NCBI GenBank assembly: GCA_016744775.1
Contig: JADGDS010000001.1
Location: 99,628-163,627, forward strand
Reading direction: 5' to 3'
DNA length: 64,000 nucleotides
Source of the DNA: Candidatus Marithrix sp.
GTDB taxonomy: Bacteria > Pseudomonadota > Gammaproteobacteria > Beggiatoales > Beggiatoaceae
Shown one piece after another: positions 47,577 to 56,690 of the stretch. The notes beneath the pieces are model-generated. The model was not told the origin of the DNA, did not search any database, and saw only the letters and a list, made by a program, of their open reading frames with translations. Position 1 is the first letter of the stretch. Every line of letters starts with the position of its first letter. A program made the translations under genes and the position numbers.

Positions 47577-48416
47577 ATGACAGCAAAAATATTAGATGGT
47601 AAAGCAATCGCAGCACAACAACGTCAACTTGTTAAAGCGCAAATTGAGAAGCTTGAACGCGCACCGGGTTTAGCAGTTATACGTGTTGGTGATAATCCGG
47701 CTTCAGAGGTTTATGTACGTAATAAACGCAATGCTTGTGCTGAAGTTGGTATTAATTCACAAGCTTTTGAATTGCCAGCAAATACGTCTGAAGATGATTT
47801 ATTAGAATTGCTTGATAAATTAAATAATGATGATGATATGGATGGCATTTTAGTGCAATTACCCTTGCCGGATCATATAAATAGTGATTTGGTCTTAGAA
47901 CGTATTTTGCCAGAAAAAGATATTGATGGTTTTCATCCTTATAATATTGGACGTTTGGCTTTGCGTATGCCGCTATTACGTTCATGTACGCCTAAAGGTA
48001 TAATGACTTTATTGGCACATACCGGTATTGATTTAACTGGTTTAGATGCTGTTATTATTGGACAATCCAATATAGTTGGTCGCCCAATGGCATTAGAATT
48101 ATTAGCGGCTCGTTGCACAATCACAGTTTGTCATAGCCGTACTCGCAACTTACAAGAAAAAATTAGTAATGCTGATATTGTAGTTGCCGCTGTAGGTAAA
48201 CCTAATTTTGTTAAAGGTGAATGGATAAAACCGGGCGCAATTGTGATTGATGTAGGAATTAATAGACTAGAAAATGGAAAATTAGTTGGTGACGTAGAAT
48301 TTGAAGCAGCTTGCCAACGCGCAAGTTGGATAACCCCGGTTCCCGGCGGAGTTGGTCCAATGACTGTGGCAACTTTATTGGAAAATACTTTACAGGCAGC
48401 TCTGTTTTCAAATTAA
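47577..48416 (+). CDS. folD: Bifunctional methylenetetrahydrofolate dehydrogenase/cyclohydrolase
   Basis: 279 residues. It interconverts methylene-, methenyl- and formyl-tetrahydrofolate in one-carbon metabolism. Signatures: [14 protein letters not shown] with the catalytic Lys, [27 protein letters not shown], the NADP-binding [15 protein letters not shown] and [18 protein letters not shown]. Length is normal. It starts 4 bases after ftsX and probably shares its transcript. A C5/G5 hairpin follows at 48437. Confidence 0.97.
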   Translation: MTAKILDGKAIAAQQRQLVKAQIEKLERAPGLAVIRVGDNPASEVYVRNKRNACAEVGINSQAFELPANTSEDDLLELLDKLNNDDDMDGILVQLPLPDHINSDLVLERILPEKDIDGFHPYNIGRLALRMPLLRSCTPKGIMTLLAHTGIDLTGLDAVIIGQSNIVGRPMALELLAARCTITVCHSRTRNLQEKISNADIVVAAVGKPNFVKGEWIKPGAIVIDVGINRLENGKLVGDVEFEAACQRASWITPVPGGVGPMTVATLLENTLQAALFSN

Positions 48417-48436
48417 TGCTAATTTTAAGCCCCCCA

Positions 48437-48450
48437 GCCCCCTAAAGGGG
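48437..48450. repeat. C5/G5 hairpin after folD
   Basis: CCCCCTAAAGGGGG forms a 5-bp stem in the 121-base gap after folD. The same type of hairpin is at 1823-1837. It may help terminate the ftsX-folD transcript, though no T-run follows. Confidence 0.4.
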
Positions 48451-48537
48451 GAGCCGCTCGATGGTTAAAAAACTATATTATTGAATAATATCAAACATAC
48501 TGTGATAGTATAATATTTTTATCAACTATAACAGTCT

Positions 48538-50568
48538 ATGGAAAATATTAACGCGCTCATTAATGAAACTAGTCCCTATTTATTACAACATGCCAATAAT
48601 CCAGTAAATTGGTATCCTTGGGGCGAAGAAGCTCTGAATCTAGCTAAACAACTAGATAAACCCATCTTATTATCTATTGGTTATTCAGCTTGTCATTGGT
48701 GTCATGTGATGGCGCATGAATCTTTTGAGAATGATAAAACCGCTGCTTTAATGAATGATTTATTTATCAATATTAAAGTTGATCGTGAGGAACGCCCAGA
48801 TTTAGATAAAATCTATCAAATGGCGCATCATTTACTTACTCAACGTCATGGCGGTTGGCCATTGACCATGTTTTTGACTCCTTATGATCAAATTCCATTC
48901 TTTGGCGGTACTTATTTTCCACCTGAACCACGTTATGGTATGCCGGCTTTTCCAGACTTATTGCAAAAAATAGCGGGTTTTTATAAGCAAAATAAAACTA
49001 AAATTACAGAACAAAACAGTTCCCTTGCTCAAGCTTTACAGCCTAAATCTTATTATGATATTGAAACTAATATCAATTCTAAGCCATTAAATGCCGCTCG
49101 TGATGAATTAGCTCAGCAATTTGATCAACATATGGGTGGTTTTGGCGGCTCACCTAAGTTTCCTCATTTGACTAATATTGAACGTTTATTACGTCATTAT
49201 GTGAAGACTAATGATGATACTGATGGTTTAAATATGGCATTGAAAAGCCTGAAAAAAATGGCTTTGGGCGGTATTTATGATCATCTAGGTGGAGGATTTT
49301 GTCGTTATTCTGTAGATGATTTATGGATGATTCCTCATTTTGAAAAAATGTTGTATGACAATGGACCATTTTTGACTATTTACAGTCAAGCTTGGCAATT
49401 AGATAATCAAAGCTTATTTAAGCGCGTAGTATTAGAAACTGCCGCTTGGGTAATGCGCGAAATGCAATCACCAGAAGGTGGATTTTATTCAACATTAGAT
49501 GCTGATTCTGAAGGTGAAGAAGGTAAATTCTATATTTGGAACCCAAAACAAGTAGAAGAATTATTGGCTGATGATTATCCAATGTTTGCCTATCATTTTG
49601 GCTTAGACAAAAAAGCTAATTTTGAAGGCAATTGGCATTTACATGTTTATCATGAGCGTCAGGAATTGACTAACAAATATGGTTTAACTATAGAACAAGT
49701 TGATTCTAGTTTAGAAACAGCGCGTGAAATTTTATTCGATGAACGTAAAAAGCGTATTCACCCCGGGCGTGATGAAAAAATATTAACCTCATGGAATGCC
49801 TTAATGATAAAAGGCATGGTAACAGCAGGGCGAATATTTGAACAAAGCGATTATATTACAGCGGCAGAAAAATCCCTGAAATTTATTAAAGAAAAATTAT
49901 GGGTAAATGGACGCTTATTAGCAACATATAAAGATGGCAAAGCCCATTTAAATGCCTATTTAGATGATTATGCTTTTTTATTAGACGCTGTTTTAAATTT
50001 ATTACAAGCGCGATGGAATGATGAAGATATGAAATTTGCCATATCATTAGCAGAAGTATTATTAGAAGAATTTGCTGATGATAGTCAAGGTGGTTTTTAT
50101 TTCACTGGCAATCAACATGAAACCTTAATTAGCCGTTCAAAATCATTTGGAGATGAAGCAATACCTAGTGGCAATGCAGTAGCGGCTGTAGCTTTAGGGC
50201 ATTTAGGGCATTTATTAGGAGAAACTCGTTATTTGCAAGCGGCAGAAAAAACCATAAAAGCAGCTTGGTCATACCTAATTCAAATGGCTTCACCTCATTC
50301 AACAATGTTATTAGCAGTAGAAGATTATTTATTTCCGCCAGAAATAATCATTTTACGGGGAGAAACTGAAAGCTTAAAAACATGGCAAGCAGCCTGTCAA
50401 AAAGACTATGCGCCACAACGCCTATGCTTTGCAATTCCAAATGATGCACAAGATTTACCTGCTAGTTTAGCTGAGAAAAAGCCAAGGGAAATAGTGGCTT
50501 ATATTTGTAAGGGCTATCAATGTAGTGCGCCTATTACTCGTTTTGAGGAATTGGTTGCTAGTATTTAA
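48538..50568 (+). CDS. DUF255 thioredoxin-domain protein (YyaL/SSP411-like)
   Basis: 676 residues. The N-terminal thioredoxin-like DUF255 domain has [18 protein letters not shown] and a CxxC in [17 protein letters not shown]. The remainder is an (alpha/alpha)6 glycosidase/epimerase-like barrel ([51 protein letters not shown]). The family is conserved from bacteria to humans (spermatogenesis-associated protein 20) with no firm function. It starts at ATG 48538. Its last 110 codons have two decayed copies downstream, at 50838-51040 and about 51667-51712. Confidence 0.92.
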   Translation: MENINALINETSPYLLQHANNPVNWYPWGEEALNLAKQLDKPILLSIGYSACHWCHVMAHESFENDKTAALMNDLFINIKVDREERPDLDKIYQMAHHLLTQRHGGWPLTMFLTPYDQIPFFGGTYFPPEPRYGMPAFPDLLQKIAGFYKQNKTKITEQNSSLAQALQPKSYYDIETNINSKPLNAARDELAQQFDQHMGGFGGSPKFPHLTNIERLLRHYVKTNDDTDGLNMALKSLKKMALGGIYDHLGGGFCRYSVDDLWMIPHFEKMLYDNGPFLTIYSQAWQLDNQSLFKRVVLETAAWVMREMQSPEGGFYSTLDADSEGEEGKFYIWNPKQVEELLADDYPMFAYHFGLDKKANFEGNWHLHVYHERQELTNKYGLTIEQVDSSLETAREILFDERKKRIHPGRDEKILTSWNALMIKGMVTAGRIFEQSDYITAAEKSLKFIKEKLWVNGRLLATYKDGKAHLNAYLDDYAFLLDAVLNLLQARWNDEDMKFAISLAEVLLEEFADDSQGGFYFTGNQHETLISRSKSFGDEAIPSGNAVAAVALGHLGHLLGETRYLQAAEKTIKAAWSYLIQMASPHSTMLLAVEDYLFPPEIIILRGETESLKTWQAACQKDYAPQRLCFAIPNDAQDLPASLAEKKPREIVAYICKGYQCSAPITRFEELVASI

Positions 50569-50572
50569 TGTT

Positions 50573-50653
50573 AAATTCGTTTATTCCGTAAATTAGTTGT
50601 ACTATTGATTTTATATATATGAAGTACAACGAATTGACGGAATAAACGGATTT
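50573..50653. repeat. Inverted repeat of the TTCGTTTATTCCGT family
   Basis: Arms of about 31 bases (50573-50603, 50623-50653) with a 19-base loop. This copy is less perfect than those at 45611 and 58317. It lies directly after the DUF255 gene stop. Confidence 0.7.
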
Positions 50654-50791
50654 TATTTTATCTATTCGTTGTTGGATTTCCTGTGAAGTAAGTTTATCTA
50701 AATAAATATCCTTATTTGGTATGGAAATGGTTAGATAATTACGGTTACGAATTGCACTAAAACTAGCAAATTGTTGTTTTTTTTCAAACAA
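50654..50791 (-). CDS. Possible small reading frame, doubtful
   Basis: A TTG-started frame reads MFEKKQQFASFSAIRNRNYL, then TISIPNKDIYLDKLTSQEIQ, and continues into the adjacent repeat, so its end is not biological. It has no ribosome site that I can see and no recognised family. It may be debris of an uncharacterised small gene between the DUF255 gene and its broken copy. Confidence 0.2.
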
Positions 50792-50837
50792 ATATTATTT
50801 ATTTGATTAAACATAATCAAAGAATTATACAGCAATT

Positions 50838-51040
50838 AAGTGCAAGCGGCAGAAAAACCCATAAAAGCAGCCTGTCAAAAAGACTATGCACCACAACGCC
50901 TATGCTTTGCAATTCCAAATGATGCACAAGATTTACCTGCTAGTTTAGCTGAGAAAAAACCTAGGGAAATAGTGGCTTATATTTGTAAGGGCTATCAATG
51001 TAGTGCGCCTATTACTAGTTTTGAGGATTTGCTGGCTAAT
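50838..51040 (+). pseudogene. Internally deleted copy of the DUF255 gene 3' end
   Basis: The sequence reproduces 50232-50268 (CAAGCGGCAGAAAAA, AAAGCAGC), then jumps to the equivalent of 50395 (CTGTCAAAAAGACTATG) and continues almost identically to the stop region ([20 protein letters not shown]). The missing 125 or so bases lie between two GCAGC repeats, pointing to deletion by slippage or recombination. The C-terminal stop is lost and the frame runs to 51073. It is not a functional gene. Confidence 0.8.
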
Positions 51041-51075
51041 ATTATAAAATATGTTTTTAACTTTTTGGTATAAAA

Positions 51076-51291
51076 ATGCAACTCACAATAGATTTACCTA
51101 ATCTTTGGGCTAGTGAAAAAAAAACTGCTGAGTTAATTAACAGAATTGAGCAAATTTTTCTCAAGGAAAATGTATCTTTTGAAATTAAAACAGCATTACC
51201 CACAGAAGCTGATTCATGGGATATGCTTGATATTGAAGAAATTTCAGTTGATACTGATATTAAAGATTTTGCTCAAAATCATGATCATTGA
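51076..51291 (+). CDS. Small acidic protein, putative antitoxin of a VapBC-like pair
   Basis: 71 residues: MQLTIDLPNLWASEKKTAEL, then INRIEQIFLKENVSFEIKTA and an acidic end. It overlaps by four bases the start of a truncated PIN-domain frame, which is how such antitoxins are arranged. No known antitoxin family is clearly recognised. If the toxin is dead, this gene may persist as a relic or anti-addiction factor. Confidence 0.5.
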   Translation: MQLTIDLPNLWASEKKTAELINRIEQIFLKENVSFEIKTALPTEADSWDMLDIEEISVDTDIKDFAQNHDH

Positions 51292-51482
51292 ATTACATTG
51301 AAATAGATGATGTGATTTTCAAAAAAGGATTTCAATTGTATAAAAAAATGGAAGATAAAGGATGGGGATTGGTTGATTGCACCAGTATAGTTTTGGCAAA
51401 AGAGATGGGAATTAATGAAATATTTACGACTGATCATCATTTTGAACAAGCTGGATTTACCATTTTATTAAAGCCAATGTAG
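51288..51482 (+). pseudogene. VapC-like PIN-domain toxin, N-terminus missing
   Basis: 64 codons match the C-terminal half of PIN toxins: QLYKKMEDKGWGLVDCTSIV, AKEMGINEIFTTDHHFEQAG and FTILL. These carry the second acidic cluster (the Asp of VDCTS, TTDHHFEQAGF). The N-terminal strand with the first catalytic Asp is absent, and only about 10 unrelated residues precede the helix. PIN toxins are near 130 residues, so about half is lost. It is therefore probably inactive. Confidence 0.7.
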
Positions 51483-51530
51483 GTTGTATAATCAAAGCAT
51501 CATACACTGATTAGGTTTTATCTCATAATA

Positions 51531-51610
51531 ACTACAGGGATTGCATATAATCAGGGATAATATAGACATAGATATTACTATTATCCTTGCTTATATGCAA
51601 TCCCTGTAGT
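51531..51610. repeat. Perfect 20-base inverted repeat
   Basis: ACTACAGGGATTGCATATAA at 51531-51550 is mirrored at 51591-51610; the inner parts (AGGGATAATA / TATTATCCTT) also pair loosely. It occupies the 318-base gap between the PIN remnant and the second DUF4143-like ATPase. The gap also holds a DUF255-tail scrap near 51667 and no gene. Confidence 0.75.
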
Positions 51611-51666
51611 TTTTAAATACCAATGTAGGGTGTAGTCGCACTGGTAGGTTATCACCGACTCTACAA

Positions 51667-51712
51667 GTAGAAATAATCATTTTACGAGGACAAAATTTAC
51701 CTGCTAGTTTAT
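51667..51712 (+). pseudogene. Second scrap of the DUF255 gene tail
   Basis: GAAATAATCATTTTACGAGG matches 50340-50359 and is followed at once by AAAATTTACCTGCTAGTTTA, matching about 50450-50472. The intervening 90 or so bases are missing. It is a shorter, more decayed copy than the one at 50838. Confidence 0.65.
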
Positions 51713-51772
51713 AACTAAAACCTCATACACTGAAACATGCTATGTATCACAATACATAAAATTATGTATAAT

Positions 51773-51792
51773 CTTTGTAGTCCACTACAAAG
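51773..51792. promoter_or_regulatory. Hairpin just upstream of the second DUF4143-like ATPase
   Basis: CTTTGTAG and CTACAAAG flank TCCA (20 bases, near-perfect palindrome), ending 8 bases before the ATG at 51801. The position overlaps the expected ribosome site, so it could be an operator or translational control element, comparable with the mirrored repeats before the 25907 ATPase gene. Confidence 0.4.
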
Positions 51793-51800
51793 ATATACAT

Positions 51801-52982
51801 ATGGAAATTTTTGATAAATTATTTTTTTATTCAATTACTTTTTATAATTCTCCAAAACCTGATTATCAACGCGCTATCCTTCAGCAAATTGATTTTTCAC
51901 AAAAAATGATTGCCTTGATAGGTGCTAAAGGTGTTGGAAAAACCACGCTTTTACATCAATATATGGCTGATTTGAATTTGAGCTTAAAAGAAGTTCTATA
52001 TATTTCTCTGGATCATCCTATTATTAATGGTCATAAATTGCTTGATATTGCAGAAGTTTTTTATCAACGCGGTGGCAAAATATTATTAGTTGATGAAATT
52101 CATTATCAAGCCGATTTTGAACGAGATTTAAAAACTATTTATGATTTTTTTGATCTGAAAGTGGTTTTTTCAGGTTCTTCAGCTATTGCTTTAGATAAAG
52201 CAGATTTATCAAGGCGAGCTGTTATCTATAGAGTGCCGATATTGTCTTTTCGTGAATTTTTAGAATTAAAATGTCAGCAATCTTTTCAATCCTATGTCAT
52301 AACAGATATTTTAGAGAACCATTTTGAAATAGCGGCTGGTATTTTACCCCATATTAAACCACTGCAATATTTTGCAGATTATTTGCGTTATGGTGCTTAT
52401 CCATTCTTTATTGAGGGAAAAGGAGTGTTTATTCTCAAACTCAATGAGGCTATTAATAAAGTAATTGAAACAGACTTGCCTTTGATTCATCATATAGACA
52501 CCAAAAACATTACAATATTAAAAAAACTATTGGTAAAACTATGCGAATCACCGCCCGGTGAGGTGAATATGAGTTCTTTATCAAGAGATACCGGTATTAA
52601 CATTAGAACACTTTATCATTATATTCATGCCCTAGATGCGGGTGAATTGATTCGTATTATTGGCGCAAAAACAAAAGCTAGCATGAACAAACCTGACAAG
52701 ATTCTGCTAAACAATCCAAATTTATTTCAAGCACTGTGCCTATCTTCTAATAAGGGAACACTGAGAGAATCATTTTTTACTTCTATGCTGGCAAAGCATC
52801 GCATGAATTATGCGAAATCGGGGGATTATTTAATTGATGATAAGTATTTATTTGAAATAGGTGGTAAAAATAAAGACTTTTCTCAAATAAAAAATATACC
52901 AAACAGCTATTTAGTCATAGATGATATTGAACTAGGTGGTGAGAGAAAAATACCTTTATGGTTGTTAGGTTTTTTATATTAA
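51801..52982 (+). CDS. ATP-binding protein, AAA_14/DUF4143-like
   Basis: 393 residues. Walker A is GAKGVGKTTLLHQ, Walker B is KILLVDEIHYQADFERD, and sensor 1 lies in LKVVFSGSSAIALDKADLSR. The C-terminal part includes a helix-turn-helix-like stretch (MSSLSRDTGINIRTLYHYIH) and a PD-(D/E)XK-like end (GDYLIDDKYLFEIGGKNKDF). It shares the plan of the protein at 25907 but the two are only distantly similar. Function unknown; genes of this family are mobile. It stands where rpmH-rnpA usually precede yidD. Confidence 0.83.
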   Translation: MEIFDKLFFYSITFYNSPKPDYQRAILQQIDFSQKMIALIGAKGVGKTTLLHQYMADLNLSLKEVLYISLDHPIINGHKLLDIAEVFYQRGGKILLVDEIHYQADFERDLKTIYDFFDLKVVFSGSSAIALDKADLSRRAVIYRVPILSFREFLELKCQQSFQSYVITDILENHFEIAAGILPHIKPLQYFADYLRYGAYPFFIEGKGVFILKLNEAINKVIETDLPLIHHIDTKNITILKKLLVKLCESPPGEVNMSSLSRDTGINIRTLYHYIHALDAGELIRIIGAKTKASMNKPDKILLNNPNLFQALCLSSNKGTLRESFFTSMLAKHRMNYAKSGDYLIDDKYLFEIGGKNKDFSQIKNIPNSYLVIDDIELGGERKIPLWLLGFLY

Positions 52983-53018
52983 GTCGGTGTAAAAGAGCTT
53001 TTCGGTAGATATTCTGTC

Positions 53019-53046
53019 TTGATAATTGACATTATGTCACTATAAA
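53019..53046 (+). promoter_or_regulatory. Candidate sigma-70 promoter for yidD-yidC
   Basis: TTGATA (53019-53024), a 16-base spacer and TATAAA (53041-53046) lie about 40 bases upstream of the yidD start. A promoter here would be needed because the usual rpmH-rnpA upstream genes are absent. Confidence 0.45.
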
Positions 53047-53084
53047 ATGCTAAGTTTAATTAAATCAGGAATTATAATTAAATT

Positions 53085-53321
53085 TTGTCAAAAATATTAA
53101 TATTATTAATACGAGCTTATCAATTATTCATTAGCCCTTGGCTTGGTCAACATTGTAGATTTTATCCAAGTTGCTCTGAATATGCATTAATTGCAATCAA
53201 AACACATGGTGTTTTATATGGTCTTGTGTTAAGCATTAAACGAATATTGCGATGTAATCCGTGGCACGCAGGCGGATTAGATCCTGTACCTAAATCAAAT
53301 AATAAACATAAACATGGATAA
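53085..53321 (+). CDS. yidD: Membrane protein insertion efficiency factor YidD
   Basis: 78 residues from a TTG start ([20 protein letters not shown]). The family signature is complete: [20 protein letters not shown], then [20 protein letters not shown] and HAGGLDPVP. YidD aids YidC-dependent insertion at the inner membrane. It overlaps yidC by 8 bases, as is usual. The gene is normally preceded by rpmH and rnpA, which are not in the window. Confidence 0.95.
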   Translation: MSKILILLIRAYQLFISPWLGQHCRFYPSCSEYALIAIKTHGVLYGLVLSIKRILRCNPWHAGGLDPVPKSNNKHKHG

Positions 53322-54993
53322 TTTTAGACTTATTTTGATCATCGGTTTAGCGATGGTATCACTGATGATCTACCAAGCTTGGGAACAAGATTATGGAGCA
53401 ACAGTTAGCAGCAGTAAACCAAATTCCACGCTCTTAGATTCGGCTGGAACAGAAACAACAGTAGGAAACTCATCATTAGATATTGAATTACCTCAGACAC
53501 CGAACTCAGTAAAAATGAGTTCAGTCGATTTACCAAATGCACAACAAAAAATATTAACCAGTGATTCACGTATCTATGTAGAAACTGATACTTTAAAAGT
53601 TGAGATTGATACTAAAGGTGGTGATGTCAGAACAGTAAATTTAGTTAAATATCCAGTTGATGTTAATAAACCAGAAAATCCTTTTCGTTTGATGAATGAT
53701 GAATTACCTAACTTATTTGTCGCACAATCAGGTTTATTACCAAAAGAGAATGCCCCTACTCATCAAACTATTTATACTAGTACACAAAAAAATTATCGCC
53801 TTGATGATGGTTCCAAGAAATTAGAAGTCATATTAAAATGGCAAAATGATCAAGGTATTGAAGTTAATAAAATTTATACCTTTAAACGCGATAGTTATGT
53901 TATTAACGTAGATTATGTGGTTAAAAACAACAGTGATAAAGCTTGGCAAGGACGTTTATATGGGCAATTTCAACGTAGCCCTGCTGATTTAGGCGGATCA
54001 CGTTTTCTTTACACCTATACTGGCGGCGCGATTTCTACTCCCGATCAACTTTATGAAAAAATTTCTTTTGATGACATCAAAGATGGTAGCTTTACTAAAG
54101 AAAATCGTGAAGGCTGGGCAAATGGTTGGGCAGCGATGTTACAACATTACTTTGTTAGTGCATGGATACCTGAACGTGACACTGTCTATAATTACTATAC
54201 CAAAGTATTACCAACCGGTAATCGCCATGTTTTAGGCTTATATGGACCACAACAAACTGTTGCAGCTCATGAACAACATACATTTAAAATCCAATTCTAC
54301 ACAGGACCCAAGGAACAAAATAAACTAGCAGAATTAGCACCGGGCTTAGAATTAACTGTTGATTATGGTTTCTTATGGTTTATAGCCCAACCTTTATTTT
54401 GGTTATTAGACCATATACATGATTTAGTTGGTAATTGGGGCTGGGCAATTATCCTTTTAACCATACTAATTAAATTAGCATTTTTCCATTTATCAGCGAC
54501 TAGTTACAAATCAATGGCAAATATGCGTCGTTTACAACCACGTTTGGTGTCACTGAAGGAACGTTATGCTGATGATAAAACGCGCTTAAATCAGGCGATG
54601 ATGGATTTATATAAAAAGGAAAAAATAAATCCATTAGGAGGATGTTTACCAATATTAGTACAAATACCAGTATTTATTGCTCTTTATTGGGTATTATTAG
54701 AAAGTGTTGAATTACGTCAAGCACCATTTATATTATGGTTAAACAACTTATCAGAGCCGGATCCATTTTTTGTACTACCTATAGTAATGGGAGCAACGAT
54801 GTTAATACAACATCATCTAAATCCAGCTCCAGTTGATCCGATTCAACAAAAAGTAATGTTAATGTTACCAATTGTATTTACAGTATTTTTTGCATTTTTC
54901 CCAGCGGGATTAGTGTTATATTGGACAGTTAATAATATTTTATCTATTAGTCAACAATGGGTAATTACTAAAAAGATTGCTGGTAATACTTAA
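53314..54993 (+). CDS. yidC: Membrane protein insertase YidC
   Basis: 559 residues, Gram-negative type: TM1 ([20 protein letters not shown]), a long periplasmic beta-sandwich domain to about 340, then five TMs including [19 protein letters not shown], the C1 loop [20 protein letters not shown] and [20 protein letters not shown]. It inserts and folds inner-membrane proteins alone or with Sec. Overlap with yidD shows coupling. mnmE, the usual next gene, is replaced by a convergent caspase block. A hairpin at 55000-55025 marks the end. Confidence 0.97.
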   Translation: MDNFRLILIIGLAMVSLMIYQAWEQDYGATVSSSKPNSTLLDSAGTETTVGNSSLDIELPQTPNSVKMSSVDLPNAQQKILTSDSRIYVETDTLKVEIDTKGGDVRTVNLVKYPVDVNKPENPFRLMNDELPNLFVAQSGLLPKENAPTHQTIYTSTQKNYRLDDGSKKLEVILKWQNDQGIEVNKIYTFKRDSYVINVDYVVKNNSDKAWQGRLYGQFQRSPADLGGSRFLYTYTGGAISTPDQLYEKISFDDIKDGSFTKENREGWANGWAAMLQHYFVSAWIPERDTVYNYYTKVLPTGNRHVLGLYGPQQTVAAHEQHTFKIQFYTGPKEQNKLAELAPGLELTVDYGFLWFIAQPLFWLLDHIHDLVGNWGWAIILLTILIKLAFFHLSATSYKSMANMRRLQPRLVSLKERYADDKTRLNQAMMDLYKKEKINPLGGCLPILVQIPVFIALYWVLLESVELRQAPFILWLNNLSEPDPFFVLPIVMGATMLIQHHLNPAPVDPIQQKVMLMLPIVFTVFFAFFPAGLVLYWTVNNILSISQQWVITKKIAGNT

Positions 54994-54999
54994 TTTTTT

Positions 55000-55025
55000 A
55001 GGGGCAACCACAAGGGATTGCCCCT
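55000..55025. terminator. Hairpin in the convergent gap after yidC
   Basis: AGGGGCAA and TTGCCCCT flank a 10-base loop. It follows yidC by 6 bases and overlaps the last codon of the opposing caspase gene, so it may terminate both. Confidence 0.5.
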
Positions 55026-55809
55026 ACTTACACCCAGATCTATAAATAACTCTTGTAACTTCTTTCTTCGTAAGTTGATAAATTTTTCTTAGACTAGAAT
55101 ATGGGTATTTGCTCAGATATTTAACAAATATAGATGTAAATAAACCTCCATCACGTAATTCCCAAGCCATTTGATCTTCTTTAGCCGCTGCATATAAAAT
55201 TCCTTTTATACGTTTCGATTTTCTTGTCACCTTGCATACTTTATGTTTTTGCTTAGTGCTTTTTAAAAATTTTGACTTTGTATGTTGGCAAGTTCCTCTC
55301 AGTAAGCCGCTTGCAAAACAGGTATCAATCACAGTTAGAATTTTCTTGGTTTTTAACTTATTTACTAAATAAACAAAAGCATCATCACTTAAAAATTCAA
55401 TCCCTTTGCCTGAATAATGAACAGTCACAAAAGCTTCGTCATAACAGTCTCTTTCGTCGCCGCTATGATCAACTAATTTGGCTCCATGCCCTGAAAAGTA
55501 TATAAATACTTGATCTTGTTGATGTGCTAATTTTGCTAATTTTTGTAAAAGATATTTAAATTCCCATCGTTTAACGTTCTTAAGCACACAAATATTAGGT
55601 GATGGAATACCAAAACGTTTTTTTATGCCTTTAGCAAAGGATTGTGCATCAAAATTACTCATTTTCAAGCCTTTAGTATTGGCTCCCATTGCTAACACAA
55701 AAGATGTAGGTATTTTAGTAGGCTTTATGGTTTTCCAACAATTTACCGCTGACGCACTGAGATTGTTGGTTTGGAATATTAGTATTATTACTAAAAAATA
55801 TTTTTTCAT
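55024..55809 (-). CDS. Exported caspase-family (C14) peptidase
   Basis: 261 residues with a signal peptide (MKKYFLVIILIFQTNNLSAS). The p20-like domain shows FVLAMGANTKGLKMSNFDAQ, the His of the dyad in YFSGHGAK (H108) and the Cys in VIDTCFASG (C164). Both catalytic residues are present, so proteolytic activity is plausible, probably with Arg/Lys or Asp preference that cannot be told here. It is the last of three overlapping genes (4-base overlap with the OmpA-like gene). The C-terminal part is short and basic. Secretion to the periplasm is expected. Confidence 0.85.
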   Translation of the reverse strand: MKKYFLVIILIFQTNNLSASAVNCWKTIKPTKIPTSFVLAMGANTKGLKMSNFDAQSFAKGIKKRFGIPSPNICVLKNVKRWEFKYLLQKLAKLAHQQDQVFIYFSGHGAKLVDHSGDERDCYDEAFVTVHYSGKGIEFLSDDAFVYLVNKLKTKKILTVIDTCFASGLLRGTCQHTKSKFLKSTKQKHKVCKVTRKSKRIKGILYAAAKEDQMAWELRDGGLFTSIFVKYLSKYPYSSLRKIYQLTKKEVTRVIYRSGCK

Positions 55810-56690
55810 AAATATAATTCTACTCGCCTATTAAGCGCGTTAATTTGTTCAGGTGTATATATTGTAGCATGAGCTAATTGCAGTGGTTGTCTTTTTCCTT
55901 TACATTTTATATTGATATTTGCTGTTACGCCAAGTTGTTGTAAATATTTTTGTACTGTTAAGGCGCGTTGTTTTGAAATTTTATCATTAATAGCATGATT
56001 ACCCTTAGTATCAGTATGTCCAATTAAGGTGAGTTTTGTTATATTTTGTTGTTTAATATAATTAGCTAATTGTTGAACTAATTTTTTAGCTTCATTATCA
56101 AGCGTGGTTTTACCAAAAGTAAACTGTATAGGTATCTTTTCTGGTGTCACACCACGTATTTTTCCAAAAATAGTTTGACTGCCTGTGGTTAAAACTTGTG
56201 TTTCATAGGCTAATTTTAACAATTTTCTAATAGAAGATGCTGCTGGTGCTTGTGGTGTTGCTTGTTTATCTCTAATTAAATCAATAGCCTGATTATAGAA
56301 TCTAGCCGCTAATTGCCATTGATGACGATAAACGGCAATATCCCCATAGACTGCCTGAGTTCCCCAAGTCGTTATAGGGGCACGTTTTAACCATGTTTTA
56401 GCTGTTTTTATTCGTTTTTGCTGAGTTAATTCATCTGCTCGTGCAGCGGCAATTTGCGCCATACTGCGTTTGACATTATCTATATAAAAGATTGAACAAT
56501 CAGCTTGTCTATTTAATTTATATAATAATGTTTCTAAGTTATCTAAGTCAGATTGTTTAATTGCTTGTTGCACTGAAGATTGGTAGTCAGTGCAACTGCT
56601 AGATATTTTAACAGAACGTGTTAGTTTTTCTTTTTTAATTGTCGTACAACTACTAGTAAGAACCAGTATTATTATAAGTATATTTTTCAT
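55806..56690 (-). CDS. OmpA-family lipoprotein
   Basis: 294 residues. The lipobox LTSSC follows a short signal (MKNILIIILVLTSSC). The central 130 residues are helical, possibly TPR-like (AQIAAARADELTQQKRIKTA). The C-terminal OmpA-like domain shows PIQFTFGKTTLDNEAKKLVQ, LTLIGHTDTKGNHAIN, SKQRALTVQKYLQQLGV and NRRVELYL, the peptidoglycan-binding pattern. It would anchor at the outer membrane and hold the wall. It is the middle gene of the caspase trio and overlaps both neighbours (1 and 4 bases). Confidence 0.9.
   Translation of the reverse strand: MKNILIIILVLTSSCTTIKKEKLTRSVKISSSCTDYQSSVQQAIKQSDLDNLETLLYKLNRQADCSIFYIDNVKRSMAQIAAARADELTQQKRIKTAKTWLKRAPITTWGTQAVYGDIAVYRHQWQLAARFYNQAIDLIRDKQATPQAPAASSIRKLLKLAYETQVLTTGSQTIFGKIRGVTPEKIPIQFTFGKTTLDNEAKKLVQQLANYIKQQNITKLTLIGHTDTKGNHAINDKISKQRALTVQKYLQQLGVTANINIKCKGKRQPLQLAHATIYTPEQINALNRRVELYL

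Noticed and set aside
53026-53046. TTGACA with TATAAA as a promoter for yidD
   Set aside because: Spacing is only 9 bases; the overlapping TTGATA with 16-base spacing is the better candidate.
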